A stretch of 64,000 nt of DNA from Maniola hyperantus. Lineage: Eukaryota > Arthropoda > Insecta > Lepidoptera > Nymphalidae. A model generated the notes under the pieces. That model was not told the DNA's origin. It did not search any database and saw nothing but the letters and a program-made list of their open reading frames with translations. Position 1 is the first letter of the stretch. Every line of letters starts with the position of its first letter. The stretch spans positions 10,512,106-10,576,105 of the forward strand of contig NC_048543.1 in NCBI RefSeq assembly GCF_902806685.2. The letters run 5' to 3'. Made by a program: the position numbers and the translations under genes. Positions 1-11,846 of the stretch are shown here, in pieces.

Positions 1-500
1 AGGTATCGTCGCACGAAATACGAATCTTTCAAATACGTATTATGTTTGCACTACACATTTCGGAGGTTCATCTTGAGTATAGCGACTCTTTGCTTTATAT
101 TATAATAACCTGAAAGATAAAATATTTTATCGCTTTAATATATCTTAAGTTCAATATACGTCACTACCTTAAGCACCCTTTGAATGTATCCGCCGTATAC
201 TACCTAATTACTAATCGTGATTACACACGCGTCGCTTTGCCGTGTTTACTCTGAGAGTAATTAAAGGAAGGTAATCTGAAACGTTCGCGAGCTCATACAA
301 AATGCATTCAACGGCGAACACTCTTAGCGTTCTTAGTTCAAAGGCATCGACGACATAATTATATTACTTGGTAACTTGTATTGTAAGTAGTAGTTATATC
401 GAATTTTTCATGATAGATATATTAAGACAAACCGCATCATAACGGCGAACGTAATCGTTGCTGAGTTTAGAATTTAGATAGAGGAATAATTTTCAAAACA
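1..500. other. AT-rich sequence, nothing recognised
   Basis: No reading frame, repeat or RNA gene could be supported in this stretch. Confidence 0.5.
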
Positions 501-659
501 TGTAATGTACATCGGCGTTTATAATGACATTTTGGCTTTGTAGAACGTTGTCTCAGGCACTCATATCTATATGACGTTTTGTAGGTCTCAACGATAGAGA
601 TCTACAAATCTGCTATCTCCTTCTAAAGATCGATGTACATTACTTTCGGCCGCGTACTG
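501..659. mobile_element. Tc1/mariner-type MITE, copy 1 (5' end eroded)
   Basis: The right end reads CGCGTACTG followed by TA and preceded by GATGTACATTACTTTCGGC; it is the reverse complement of the left ends of the copies at 50846 and 53400. The interior carries the shared words TAGAGATCTACAAATCTGC and AACGTTGTCTC. The left end lacks the outer CAGTACGCGGCC but keeps GTAATGTACATCGG. TA flanks suggest a Tc1/mariner-mobilised non-autonomous element; no transposase is encoded. Confidence 0.65.
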
Positions 660-661
660 TA

Positions 662-1437
662 ACTAGGCCATCGCAGACCGGCAAGTGGAGCAGAAGCGTG
701 GCAAGTGGCAGTCAGTAGACTCGCAACGCGGCTAAAAGCAGAGAATAGATCTCGGTGCGTTGACTGGCAATTAGTGGCAGCTAATGCACAGTTATTTATT
801 ATGGACTTGAATCGTCTGGCTCCTGGCGTGAGTCCGCAAACACGCGCAGCGTTTGAGTGTGCTTACTTTTGTTACAATTTCAACTTTATATCGTATTAAA
901 AAAAAACAGAGTTTAAATTGATTAAAAAATGCTGCACCTCGGTGCAACTCCACTCCGTAAGAATTGCATACCTACTGAACCACACCGCAACTGCTGCCAT
1001 ATCTTGGCCATTATTTTTTACCATTACTGTCTCGTTTAATAAATAAGATTATATTGCGAATTTCCCAATAAAGAATACCTATTACAAAAGCGTCATGTTG
1101 TATACTATCTTATAGGTAGTAGGTATTATGTACAGGCATTCTAGTTATTAAATCCTTTGGCAGACGTTTTATCGAAGAGGTAGGTACCTCTACCCGTCAG
1201 ATACCACAAATTCTGCATCGAATACTCGGTATTACTTTTCCATTAGTATTCGGATTTTTGTTTGCAGTTGCTTTTCTCCAATATTGAAACTTTTCATTGA
1301 TGGAAATGTAAAATAAGATACGGTGAAGTATTGATGCAATGTCAAAAGTTGTATGCCTCGGGTGATTCTGAAATATTTTTCAATTTCAATTTAAATCTTG
1401 CTTCGTACTAAAGATTCCATTTGATAAACATTTCCTT
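662..1437. other. Non-coding stretch, no feature seen
   Basis: A 64-codon open frame at 705-899 has no recognisable domain and no splice or promoter context. I treat it as chance. Confidence 0.5.
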
Positions 1438-1620
1438 TGTAAATGCGAAAGTGGATTTGTTTCTCAGTTTGTCGCAACACATCGATGGTCGCAACAAATA
1501 TATCTACATGATTTTTTGCTTAGGTTACTTTTCTTCCTGAAAAATCCAAGAGCTTCTCACGGGATTTTTAAACCCATCTCCACGCGGACGATGTCGCTGG
1601 CACCATCTAGGAATATATTC
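1438..1620 (+). mobile_element. Helitron-like short element (family Q), degenerate
   Basis: It begins near AAATGCGAAAGTGG and ends with CACGCGGACGATGTCGC plus a short spacer and CTAG. The hairpin-then-CTAG terminus is Helitron-like. About fourteen related copies occur in this window; this one is internally eroded. Confidence 0.5.
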
Positions 1621-2183
1621 TCTTTAAAGATTTATATTCACAGTAAAAAAAATAGCTTTATACTCTAAAATATATAAGCAGATGGGATCGGATACACACA
1701 AGTTACCCTTCAAATAAAAAATCCGCCGCTTTAAACATCATTAATAAGATTTTTTTCATTTTTATCGGCTTTTGCTTCGACAAAGCTTTGCAAAAGCTGC
1801 AAGAAATCGTTGTCACACTGATTGTGCTTGAGCTACGAGATCATGTACCTAACGTTTATAATTTAGTAACTAAACAACTATCATGTGACATAGATTGCAC
1901 CTAGCAGCGTCGTGCTTCGTTAGAGCCAACGCGGAGCCAGTAAAACCACAGTAAGCCCAAGAGATAGTAGCAAAATCTGTGATCAGAAAGTCACATGACA
2001 CCAAATAAAGTTTGAGGCCAGAGATAAATCTAACTAATTTGCGATAATATAACATAATAATAATATGGAAAAAACCGTCGAAGAAAATTGACGTGTGATT
2101 GCAACTCGCGACTTTTGCTAGATTTGTCGCTAGCATCATCAAGTCAATTTGTTTGCAACGTAGGCAGTTTAAGAAAGTCGTCG

Positions 2184-2385
2184 ATTATAAATGCGAAAGT
2201 GTGTCTGTCTGTCTGTTACTTTTTCACGGTCCATCCGTTTAACTGATTTCGACGAAACTTCGTACAGAGATAGCTCCCATCCCGGAGATAGACACAGACT
2301 ACTTTTTATCTCGGAAAATCAAAGTTTTTCCATAGCATTTTTAAACACCTAAATCCACACGGATGAAGTCACAGGCATCATCTAG
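2184..2385 (+). mobile_element. Helitron-like short element (family Q), near complete
   Basis: It opens with ATAAATGCGAAAGTGTGTC and a TGTC run, continues through the shared words GACGAAACTTCGTACAGA and GGAAAATCAAAG, and ends GGATGAAGTCACAGGC...CTAG|T. The 3' near-hairpin followed by CTAG and a host T fits a Helitron terminus. It encodes nothing. Confidence 0.6.
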
Positions 2386-2393
2386 TACCTAGG

Positions 2394-2515
2394 TAGGAAC
2401 GGCATTCCGAACCAGTGGTAAATTAAACCTGACTATTCATAAGCACTTTTAAAAAGTTTACATGAATAAAAAAACATTCTATTCTATTCTATTCTATTCT
2501 ATTCTATTCTATTCT
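2394..2515 (+). repeat. LINE-like 3' tail ending in (ATTCT)8
   Basis: GGCATTCCGAACCAGTGGT leads to a tail of eight exact ATTCT units at 2476-2515. The same GGCATTCCGAACCAGTGGT block recurs inverted at about 46537-46605, and a neighbouring block (GTTTCTTGCTGGTTCTTCTC) recurs at 59777-59840. A conserved 3' block with a simple-repeat tail suggests a retroposon 3' end. Confidence 0.55.
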
Positions 2516-2900
2516 ATAAAATTGTTTTGTTGCTGGTATTATAAGATTAATAGGTAGATATATGAGTAGGTACTTTGTTAATTGTTTGATTACAATTCAT
2601 TGTAGTTTAGCTAAGATTCTACCGCCACTATCTCTTGCTCTATAATTCGTATACTGATTAGATTCCGCGCACATCGTAAATCCTAGTCGGTGATGTGATT
2701 TACGCTAATTTCATTTCGCGCGCCAGTCTAAACGCGCCTTAATCACGCTTAAAGACGGGATTCGCGGTGTATAAATTATACTCCTTTGAACGGTTACAGA
2801 GACGTGTAATTTGCACTAAATATATCGGATGTATGTTTATATTTCTTCTTTCATCAAAATCGCATACAAAAAACTGATGAGCCGCGTAGCGTGATACCCG
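2516..2900. other. Non-coding stretch
   Basis: Nothing recognised apart from the ATGATGATGATGATAATG run at about 2916-2933, which is the 3' tail of the RTE fragment immediately downstream on the plus-strand coordinate. Confidence 0.4.
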
Positions 2901-2984
2901 TGGGGATCATCCATATGATGATGATGATAATGATCCTTTGGTTTTCTTCTTCTCAATCGTTCACTCTTGACAGAGTGGTCGTGG

Positions 2985-3593
2985 CTATGAATTCTTCACT
3001 GCTGCTCGTGCGATCTCCCTCCAGCGACTTCTATTGGTGGCATTATGTGCACACACGGAGACAGGTGTGCTTGTTGCAGAGCGGATTAAGTCCGTCCACC
3101 TAGTTGGGGAACGCCCACGCGGACGTGTGCCCTCCACTCGACCTTGTACCACGAGGTGTTCGATGGTACCACTCTTCCTTGTAATGTGCCCAAAGAACTT
3201 GAGGATTCGCAATTGTACAAGTGACGAAAGCCTCTGATTTATTTTTAGTTCTTTGAGGATGGAGACGTTTGTACGATGTGCGGTCCATTTTATTCTTAAG
3301 AGGCGTCTCCAGCACCACATTTCCAGAGCGTCAATCTTCCGCCGGTCGGTTTGTCTTAGGGTCCACGTCTCAGCCGCGTATAGAAAGATCGGAAAGACAG
3401 GACATTTCATTAGGCGAACTTTGGTACTTTTTGTAATTCTTTTGTCTCTCCAGATCTTCGATAACTTCTCGACGGCTGCTCTAGTCACGGCACAGCGTCT
3501 TTTGATTTCGGTCTCACAATTCCCGTTATTAGTGACAGTGGAACCAAGGTAGATGTAGTTAGGAACCACCTTTGGTACTATATTCAAATGCAT
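2985..3593 (-). pseudogene. RTE-type LINE, C-terminal end of the endonuclease/reverse transcriptase ORF (5'-truncated)
   Basis: The 202-codon frame carries the hallmark C-terminal region of RTE-clade LINE proteins. In order: YLGSTVTNNG with EIKRRC near residues 16-35, an FLYAAETWTL block near 72-81, a W/R-rich CWRRLLRIKW segment near 94-103, FFGHITRKSG near 133-142, and GRSPTRWTDLI near 159-169. RTE ORFs normally run about 1000 residues, so the endonuclease and catalytic RT motifs are missing and the element is truncated 5' near 3600. Downstream lies a (TCA)n-type tail, typical of the clade. A second fragment of the same 3' region lies at 13728-13880. It is a dead remnant, not a host gene. 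Confidence 0.85.
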
Positions 3594-4984
3594 TACTCGA
3601 AAGAATACTAATAATACCCTTAGATTAATTCTAAAGGGAGTCCATTAATCCCGAACGTGGTATTTACTTAATCACCTAACCGCAGCCTTTATGCGACCAT
3701 CTTTATCGCCAGTGGCATCTGCAGACGACTTCATGATAATAGACTAATATTGGTCTATTTAGTCTGACCACACACACACACCTACCGAACTGAAAGATTA
3801 TTGAGCATGTTTTCCATTTTTCAGACATTTTTACTGTGAAAATTAAATTGACTGAAATTCTACAGTTTTAAGTAAGTAAGTAGGTAATTTTGTTTGAAAT
3901 CCATCCAATCTGGTTGAGCTCAAAAAAAATCATCTTCATCATTTAGACATCAATTTTTTTAGACAACCGACGCAATAGGGTATTTTACCTTTTTTGAAAA
4001 GTATTTTAATTTGATCCTAAGGTGATAATAAACTACCAAAAATTCACAAAAATTTTATTCGATAAGTGCAACAAAAACGCATTTAAATTTTGTATTTCAA
4101 ATTTCCCCGTCAAAACGCTAGCTGGTATTTTGTTTAGGTTCTGTAGCTGTCATGACGTCACACGAACGGCGTTTTCTTAGTGAAAATACATTACAACTTC
4201 AATCCATGTGACGTCATAGTCGGAATTCATCAAGGCGGCTACAACTCAGTGCGTTTCGGATACTTTTAGGAGAACAGATAAAAAAACGAAATTTTTAATA
4301 GAGTTATAAAATTATTTATATTATTATATAATTTTATAAGCTGAAATTGTATTTTTTCGATTACTATCTTCTTTAGATTTTTCTCGCTTGGTGTGAAGTA
4401 CACTATTTCATTATGTAGTTAAAATCGAATCATACCTTAATTTAGATAACCCAAGCGTGACGTCGGAGGTAGATTGTAGAGAGAATTTAAAAGAGCATTA
4501 TTATTTTCAATCCGATATGTGTGCGACCGTGCTTATCTGGTAGTTTTAATTAAGGATCTTATTTCGAACTTCATTCTAAAGGATGAGTCACACAGCGGCT
4601 GGGGTGGAGGCTGTTCGGGATTTTTTATTACCATACAAGAAGCACGTCACATGCATGTACCTACTAGGTATTGTGGAAGTTAGTCTGAGCTGGACTCCCA
4701 CGACGTTATTCCGTGTAACATCTCTTTTTAATCTTCCACATAATGATGTGTTGTCCTTGTGACGCAATTTGAAAGAGTTAGTTACTCTAATTTAAAGAAA
4801 GCTCGTCTTGGTGTATACGTCATCAAGTGATTCCTCACCAGCTCAAATGAGGGGCATCTCATGAGTAACTCACAAGGTAAAATGAGTACTTCCTATTTTC
4901 ACATAAACTAGAATTACTAATAATAACTATTCCACATTTAGACGACTACGTCTGTTGAACGTAAAGTACATAAGTTCCCCATCG
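3594..4984. other. Non-coding stretch with two CRE-like TGACGTCA words
   Basis: No gene seen. TGACGTCA occurs at about 4154 and GTGACGTCAT at about 4209; both are CREB/ATF-type palindromes, but no promoter or transcript evidence accompanies them. Confidence 0.35.
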
Positions 4985-5023
4985 TCACTCCAGCCATCCA
5001 AGCTCACGCCAGAAGCCACGGCA
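4985..5023 (-). repeat. Short fragment of dispersed repeat V
   Basis: CACTCCAGCCATCCAAGCTC is shared with the copy at 51078-51145 and, inverted, with 9147-9219. The element class is unknown. Confidence 0.45.
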
Positions 5024-5169
5024 TGGCACGGTCACGATAGAAGAAGCTGCCCAGATCTACGAGGACTTCCTAAAAATAGAGTGTGGAATCCGGGTAGGTA
5101 GTGCATTGGTCTGCTACGCCTTTGCACTGCAGTAGTATGAGAGAGAATTGTCGGTGACCTATCATTGAA

Positions 5170-6116
5170 AGTTGTGTGCTGTGTCATCATGACGTGTGAT
5201 GTGCTTCATAAAAATCTATTAAATATTTTTTTTTAATTTCCCCCATATCGCTTCCTCCCCCCTTTCTGTGTGTCTAGTACTTAAAGATTCTATTTCGAAT
5301 TATCCTTATTATTAGAAATGAAAACGCTGATTGGTTGCATTTACGAAAGGCACGAGTTTTCCGTCTCTAAACGTTGCTGATTAATGTTTAGGGTCCGACT
5401 CGGAGTTACGAATTGAATTAGTATTAAAACTTTTCAGACTGTAATGGTTTAATGATTAATGCAACTTTTAAAAGTCAAATGGAATGCTCGGATTTTTCTG
5501 TAAAAGATAAGTTCACTTCAAAGAATTAATTTAAGTAGGAGGTCTTGCTAAACTAGAATATTAATTTCTGTACTTTATTTATTGCACATTTTCAAAAAAA
5601 CAAACTTAGCTGCTTAGATGAGTAAAAGATTTATATAGTTTTGGATTTTTTGTTATTATTTATATATTCCTAATAATGTTCGTTCTTTGTTGGTAGATAC
5701 ATATTATATTACCTTAAATAATAGAGTACTCAACAAAATTGAATTTCAGCTCCATAATAAGAAAAATTTATATTCCTTGTAGATAGTGGACATTAGCGGA
5801 AATAATCACTAACCTCGCTATAATTGGGACAAAAACCCTTGTTTAAACCGGACCGGAATCTGCGGGGGACACCATTGTGACACCCCTGGCCTAACTGACC
5901 GAGGAAATTATAAATTGCTCGCAATGGACTGATTTGCCATTGTCAGACGTTTCCCCCATAATAGTTAATATTATACTGGCCATAATGTGTGAATAGAATA
6001 AGAAACGTGACTCCACGGGGGCTTTGTAGAATCTTTTTTCCATCCTCAGACTCTCGTTTCTCTTTAGTGAGAAAATTAGCATTTAGCACTTAGTAGAGTT
6101 AAAAAAAAATTTTTTG
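5170..6116. other. Non-coding stretch, no feature seen
   Basis: No supportable gene or repeat. Confidence 0.45.
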
Positions 6117-6225
6117 TTTGGCATGTCTGTCTGTCCGAACTGACTCCCCTTTGAAAAAGGACTCTGGATGGGTTCGAAACTAGTCGGGCTAACGTCGACT
6201 AAACACGTGAGTAAAGCCAGGTGTG
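6117..6225 (+). repeat. Dispersed repeat T, copy 1
   Basis: GGCATGTCTGTCTGTCCG, AAAAAGGACTCTGGATGG and CGAAACTAGTCGGGCTAACG run in order. The same string recurs inverted at 35555-35650, and part of it at 36328-36375. The element class is unknown. Confidence 0.55.
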
Positions 6226-6769
6226 AGGTATGTATTAAGGATCATTATTTAGCATCAGGTAAAATCGCCAAAAGTTTTGACGTGCTAGTTAATAAAATTT
6301 CAATCACAAAACAAGCCAGACATATCTATTAGTGCTTATTCAAATATCAACATACGCTCCCTTCTAAATTATCGATTGCAGGTATTTCGAGGCGGTTCAT
6401 TGGATCGGCATCGAGGGGCAGAGGTCTTTGTACGGCCCTCCAGTTTCTAATTCAGTTAATTTGGCCTTTAAATCTCATATTGCAAAATGGACGCGGACAA
6501 TAATTGCGTTTGGTAAACACCACACCGGTCTGCGAACACGGGGTATCCATTAGTTGAGTCTATTAGGCTTTGTTTACACTAGATGTGTGCGACTGGCTGA
6601 TACATGCGAGGGTATTTTTAAAATATTATTTGTTTTGTAGTAAAAATGTAGCAGATTGATAAAATCACTTTTAGTCGATCTACTAAGGTGTCTATTGTTG
6701 GCAGTCGATACATATTTTCCAGATTTAAAAGGCAAAATACGCCTAGGTTAAGGGCCAGTGTGATTAGAA
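6226..6769. other. Non-coding stretch, no feature seen
   Basis: No supportable gene or repeat. Confidence 0.45.
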
Positions 6770-6845
6770 AAAACCGGCCAAGTGCAGTCTGACTCGCGCA
6801 CCGAGAGTTTTGTAATAAAGTCGTACTTTTGTCATTTTGCACGAT
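6770..6845 (-). repeat. Fragment of GGGTTCCGTAC repeat (family P)
   Basis: ACCGGCCAAGTGCAGTCTGA followed by CTCGCGCACCGAG matches, inverted, the conserved right end of the complete P copies at 22706 and 41356. Confidence 0.55.
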
Positions 6846-8527
6846 AAAGACTGCAGACTAAACCTAAAATGCCAATTTAATTCCGATACTTTCCTTATAG
6901 ACTAGTACTTATTTACCTATCTAGATTCTAGAGATATTATGTGCTGTTAAAAAGTAAGTTAAATAATATATTACGTATTTTTCAGATTTTAAAACTATTT
7001 CTAATTTTGAAACTTATTTTTCCTAGAGAATATTTTTTAATAGATATAGACTTGAATACGTTATATATATTGTATATTATTATCCAATTTTCGTTTAAGG
7101 AAATCACATAGTGTGTACAACGTCTTACAATAGCTAGCTAGATAGCTTATTGAAGTAATTAGATTGTCTTGATGAGAACAAAGGTGACTTTGTGCGCAAT
7201 TAATTTGGTTCACGACGTCCAAATATATTACCGTGATGGATCTGTTTATTGCCTGTATATAATATTTTCATAGAGGTAGAATATCGAAGAAATATCATAT
7301 TATTTTCATAAAATAGAATAAAGAGTTATAGAGATAATAACAAGAAAATATTAACTAAGTAAATAGTTGTTATACAAAGGAATTATTGTATACTTTCCTA
7401 ACGAAGTTTTCTTATTGCACATTAAGTGCAGGACTACGTCCTGGTTTCTGCTCGAGTTCACGTCAAATATTATTAGGCATATCATAACGTTTCCCTACGA
7501 CAAGAGAAGAGGTCTGTTAAAGCTCAATAATATCTTTTGGCCAACTAGTTTACATAGGTATATTTCTCTTATAGTATTGCTAATTTTTGTATAGTAGGGC
7601 TAAATTATGTTTGTATCTGTTTACCTACCTATATCTAAAATAGAAAAATAGTTGACTGCACATCGATAGTAAATAATAATTGTTATTTACTGAAGAAGTT
7701 TTATTAGCGCCGTTTTGCTCAGAAATAAGTTCGGTTTTATACTAAATGGGTTAAAAAGTCCGGATGAAAAAACAGTATTTTGATCGGAAGTGTAATTACA
7801 CCGTACTCGTCATTTCCCCCTTACCTTCCTACTTGTCTCTTAGTACATGAATAATACATTCCTGTATTAATCTTGGTCATGAATCGGATCCTTTGTTGTC
7901 TACCCTAACTTCCTGAGATATTATATATTTTAGTTGATATTTTATACCTAATTCTATAACGTTATCGTAATAAAACCGTAACAACAATAAAATAAAGAAC
8001 CGCAGAAATAAATTCGGTAGACTATAAATAATTTATGGCAAAGAAATCGAGTATTTTAAGAACATCGGGCTGTTTATTTGCACTAGCAAAAGTGTACAAA
8101 AATCTCATCTACATTTTATATTGGTATAAAGACTAAAGCGCCACAAAGTCGATATAAAAAAGGTAAATTTTAGATGTCAACATCAGTCAAGAGATTCCAG
8201 TCCAGTATTTTGCATAAATAAATCTCATCACTGAAAAGCTTTAATTCATGAGATCTTTTCAATGACACACTCTTAGACCGCCGCGGTCATTCCGTTAATC
8301 CTCATTAAAGAATGGGGCTTACTTTGCCGCAACAGCAGAATATGCTAGCCAAATTGATTAAGTAATCTTTTAAAATAATACGCCAAAGTATTGTCTTGAT
8401 ATTTATATTAATGTATTGTATGTACTTTTCTAATTATTACGTCAGCGACACATTATTTATCTGTCAGCGTACCCGCTAGCGCTTCCCTTGGGTACCTCTT
8501 GGCAGAATTTTTTGTGTCAATAGATGA
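6846..8527. other. AT-rich non-coding stretch
   Basis: No gene, RNA or clear repeat recognised across about 1.7 kb. Open frames here are short and dominated by AT-rich codons. Confidence 0.45.
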
Positions 8528-8794
8528 CTTCTACTTCTACTGTTCAATCCCTCCATTCCTCTTTATCTTAAAGAACGTTTTGAGTACCGATGTGATACAC
8601 ACTCTTTTTCTCTTCGTTCTCAAAATAATCTACGCCTGAAAATTCCTACACACTCCTCTTCTTATTATGCTAAATCATTTACTGTTATCGCTATACTGCT
8701 ATGGAATTCTCTCCCCTTGGATATCAAACAGTCTCAATCACTATCTATTTTTAAAACAAAATTGAAGCTATTTTATTTATCCTCCATTAATTGA
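8528..8794 (+). pseudogene. CR1/Jockey-like LINE, C-terminal end of the reverse-transcriptase ORF
   Basis: An 88-codon frame without an early ATG is open from a TGA at 8525 to a TGA at 8792. It encodes, in order, a basic stretch with RSQNNLRLKIP, then HSSSYYAKSFT, LLWNSLPLDIKQSQSL and IFKTKLKLFYL. The arrangement S/T-F-T...LWNxLPxxI+xSxS...FKxxL is the conserved C-terminal signature of CR1/Jockey/L2-type LINE proteins. The catalytic domain is absent, so this is a 5'-truncated insertion. It runs straight into a 3' UTR (8795-9146). Confidence 0.75.
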
Positions 8795-8866
8795 TGTGTT
8801 TATTTATTTTTACTTTTATTCCACTTATCTGTCGTCTATTCCTCTCTTATTTACTGTTGTATTTTC

Positions 8867-8933
<67 letters not shown>

Positions 8934-9146
8934 CTTATATTATGTGTATTTACTTTATTTAATTAGTACACCCCTTCCGCTTTCTTTAATTTTTATAATA
9001 TCCTCTACCCTAAGGTTGCCTGGAAGAGATCGCTATTTTAGCGATAAGGCCGCCTATTGTACATGCTGTATTTGTTATATGTCTATTGTTTTTGTTTTGG
9101 TGCACAATAAAGCATATTTTACTTTTACTTTACTTTACTTTTACTC
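8795..9146 (+). repeat. LINE 3' UTR with a (TA)30 tract at 8870-8929
   Basis: This follows the LINE stop codon directly. It contains an uninterrupted 60-bp TA dinucleotide run, then CTAAGGTTGCCTGGAAGAG, GCGATAAGGCCGCC and GGTGCACAATAAAGCA (an AATAAA signal), ending in a (TTTTAC)n-like tail near 9118-9144. The TA run probably expanded inside the UTR. The apparent 157-codon frame across this region is an artefact of the repeat. Confidence 0.65.
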
Positions 9147-9219
9147 GGCTTCTGGAGCGAGCTTAATGGCTGGAGTGAAGGTTCCGGTGGGGAGCTTGCA
9201 CACTGCGTGTAAGTGCGGA
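9147..9219 (+). repeat. Dispersed repeat V, copy with GC-rich extension
   Basis: GGCTTCTGGAGCGAGCTTAA and GGCTGGAGTGAAGG are shared (inverted) with 51078-51145. It abuts the LINE tail on the left and a tandem duplication on the right. Confidence 0.5.
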
Positions 9220-9560
9220 AACCTAGCTAGAGAGAAGAAAGAAAGAAGAAAGGAGTACAGATGAGGCTTCAAGGCGGGTTGAGCTGTCAATTTACTTCTT
9301 ATAAACTTATTAAGTTAATTCTAACTTTAGCGATTCAATCACCTATTATTATAATTATTATTACACTAAGAGATTTTTAACTGAACCTAGCTAGAGAGAA
9401 GAAAGAAAGAGGAAAGGAGTACAGATGAGGCTTCAAGGCGGGTTGAGCTGTCAATGATTTGCTTCTTATAAACTTATCCAATTAATTCTAACTTTAGCGA
9501 TTCAATCACCAATTATTATAATTATTAAAAATAATTATAACACTATGAGATTTTTAACTG
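9220..9560. repeat. Two-unit tandem duplication (164 and 177 bp)
   Basis: Units 9220-9383 and 9384-9560 both start AACCTAGCTAGAGAGAAG, pass through GAGGCTTCAAGGCGGG and end AGATTTTTAACTG. They differ by small indels, including an added AAAATAATTATAA-type stretch in unit 2. No coding potential was seen. Confidence 0.8.
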
Positions 9561-10337
9561 AAGAAAAATAATTGATGATATTTTACAATCACAATAAAAT
9601 TGCAGTATCGCTAGCAAATAATTATTTTATTAATTAAAAACAGTAGGTACGAGTAACGTAGCGATAAAAATACAAACACAAAACTGCCAAGACGTGCCTG
9701 AGAGAAAATATTTTTCGAAACCTTTTAAAGTATTAGTGAGAAGTAATTATTCGTTGAACCAAGAGATTTTTCATCAAATGGCCCGACTGATGAAGTTAGT
9801 GCGTGTCAATGGCCTTTAGTCTTGGGACAACATCGTTTATTTCAAAGTCTATTCAATTTTCATTATGATATTCAAACGAGCCTATAAATCATGAAACTTA
9901 ATATTAGATATACGCATGAATAATGTGCTAGAAAATCGAAAAGCTTAGTAGTGCAAAGCATGAAATTTCGCCATATTTCAAAGAAATTAATAATATTGTT
10001 CCATTATTTTATCATCGTCATTTTGACATCTTATTTATTGTTTGTAGAATCTCTATCTATTACAGCACAGAATACTTAGTTATAGAAACGATACTCACTA
10101 CCAATAATAATTTGTCGTCGTCTGTTACGTACTGGCATGGCTACTGGCAATGCCACGCTGCCGACGCGACGCTCGGATCTCACCTATAGTACGCGACAAG
10201 CCGAGATAGCAATCCTGGAGGTAAATCAGTTCGCTTGTATTGAGTATAGGCGGTGTGGTTGAAGCTCCGTATCGTTACAAACCCTACATAAAAACGTTTG
10301 GGGCCTAATTGTATCAAAACAATATTTTACCTGTATT
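9561..10337. other. Non-coding stretch
   Basis: Nothing recognised. A locally GC-richer patch near 10135-10215 (CTGGCATGGCTACTGGCAAT) is unassigned. Confidence 0.4.
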
Positions 10338-10661
10338 TTAAAGAACTACAAATGTATCATGTATACGCAGTAAAAGCCTCAATCGAAGAAAATCCTTATC
10401 AAATAATTGTCCATATTTCCAAAAGCTTATCGGTTTGTAAAGCATTCGAGAGCATTTTGAAGTATCCTGGCAGTGACTTTTAACAATGCCAATCAATGAA
10501 ACATAAAATCCGGCTAAGCAGATGTATTGCAACATGTAAAATTCCCATAAACCCATCAGCATTGCCATTTGAAAAACCACTTTAACATTGTCTGCTATAA
10601 AGTGAATTTTCGGTCGTATTATTTGGTAGATATGACCTTCTTCGGGTTTCTCATAGGCCAT
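10338..10661 (-). CDS. Possible ORF or exon, unknown membrane-like protein
   Basis: A 107-codon frame starts at the ATG at 10661. Residues about 28-62 are hydrophobic (FQMAMLMGLWEFYMLQYICL and onward) and could span a membrane; the rest is mixed, with several charged residues. I recognise no family. It could be an exon of a larger gene, a decayed gene or chance. In its favour are the mixed codon use and a charged N-terminus (MAYEKPEEGH). Against it are no conserved motif, no promoter and no convincing flanking splice sites. Confidence 0.22.
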   Translation of the reverse strand: MAYEKPEEGHIYQIIRPKIHFIADNVKVVFQMAMLMGLWEFYMLQYICLAGFYVSLIGIVKSHCQDTSKCSRMLYKPISFWKYGQLFDKDFLRLRLLLRIHDTFVVL

Positions 10662-10960
10662 TGTTAAAGCAAAGCCGGCCAATCAGTTCCATCACCACTT
10701 GAGGAACCAATGAAGCGTATCTAATGTCACGAGGGTTAAGTCTTTACTCTGGTTTTGTCGTTTTCCTGATATACGATTGTTACTTTGAAAGTCTCTGATT
10801 TGGAAACTGATGTGTCTATTTGGTGATTTTTATCTTAAAAACTATATTTCAGAATATATTTTCTAATCTTTTATTATAACTAAGTTATAGTTACAGTAAG
10901 TTACCTAAAGTTTAGCATGCAGAAATTGGAGGAAGGCAACCGGTATCACCTACCTATACA

Positions 10961-11284
10961 GCGTGTAACCAGAACACTAGCAAAAATTTAGCGTTGTTAT
11001 ACTACCTAAACACAATCGAATACCGATAACCATTTGCCTCATTTTGTAGTTTTAGTGATTTAGTATTTTTCAACCCCGCAATGTATAGCGTGCAAAACTC
11101 GGGTCAATGGCCGTCTACGACATGGCATTAACTCCGAATGGCCTACTTGTGCAAAGTTCGTTGACCTCTAGCTCAGTCAGATGTTTTATTTGCAATATAT
11201 CGTGAACTTTTACAAAATAAAGGAAATCAGTAATCATCAGTAGTATCACCTGGTGTCGTTTTTGCTAGTGTTCTAGTTACATGT
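10961..11284. mobile_element. MITE with about 24-bp terminal inverted repeats
   Basis: GTGTAACCAGAACACTAGCA at the left end pairs with the inverted right end TGCTAGTGTTCTAGTTACAT, with one or two mismatches. About 270 bp of non-coding AT-rich sequence lies between. The superfamily is undetermined because the target duplication is unclear. Confidence 0.65.
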
Positions 11285-11846
11285 ACATTCATCATTATTT
11301 GAGTGTTAACGAACCTCTATAACCTGCTCGGTCAAATTCACCAATCGAGTTTCTATTTTCAATATTCGGTACGATATTAATAGGGACAATCTTTCGTGAT
11401 ATAGCAATAAATGTATTGAATTTTCGATAGGCTAATATTATTTTGTGTCTTATTTTTCAGATATCTAATATATAATAAAACCTCAACCATAATTGGAAAC
11501 AAACACATTCGCATTTATAATATGGGTAGTGATATTTATTATTTCGGGCCGTATGAAACGTAAAATTATATGATGGTTTAACCTAGTATAAGTGCTTAAT
11601 AGTAATAAATTTAACAATAGAAGATTAAAATAATGCACGAGCAAATATAGGTAGGTGCTCGTTCCTCCTCAACATAAGGGGCAATTACAGAGAGATTAGT
11701 GGTTAGTTGCCTAGTGACGTCACCACTATGCCCTTAATCCGATTACAGTAATTGCTGAATATCCTATCAAATTACTTCGGCACGGAAAACCTTATCGTGA
11801 AATTGAAAATCACGGCTTTTGTATATGGATTACAAAAACAAACAAT
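11285..11846. other. Non-coding stretch, no feature seen
   Basis: No supportable gene or repeat. Confidence 0.45.

Noticed and set aside
4150..4220. Two TGACGTCA words considered as a CREB-type enhancer
   Set aside because: Only two sites, no nearby gene start or conservation evidence; similar words occur inside a MITE at 49471-49602.
8791..9264. 157-codon plus-strand frame containing YIYIYIYI
   Set aside because: It is a translation of the (TA)n tract and LINE 3' UTR; the real coding remnant ends at 8794 in another context.
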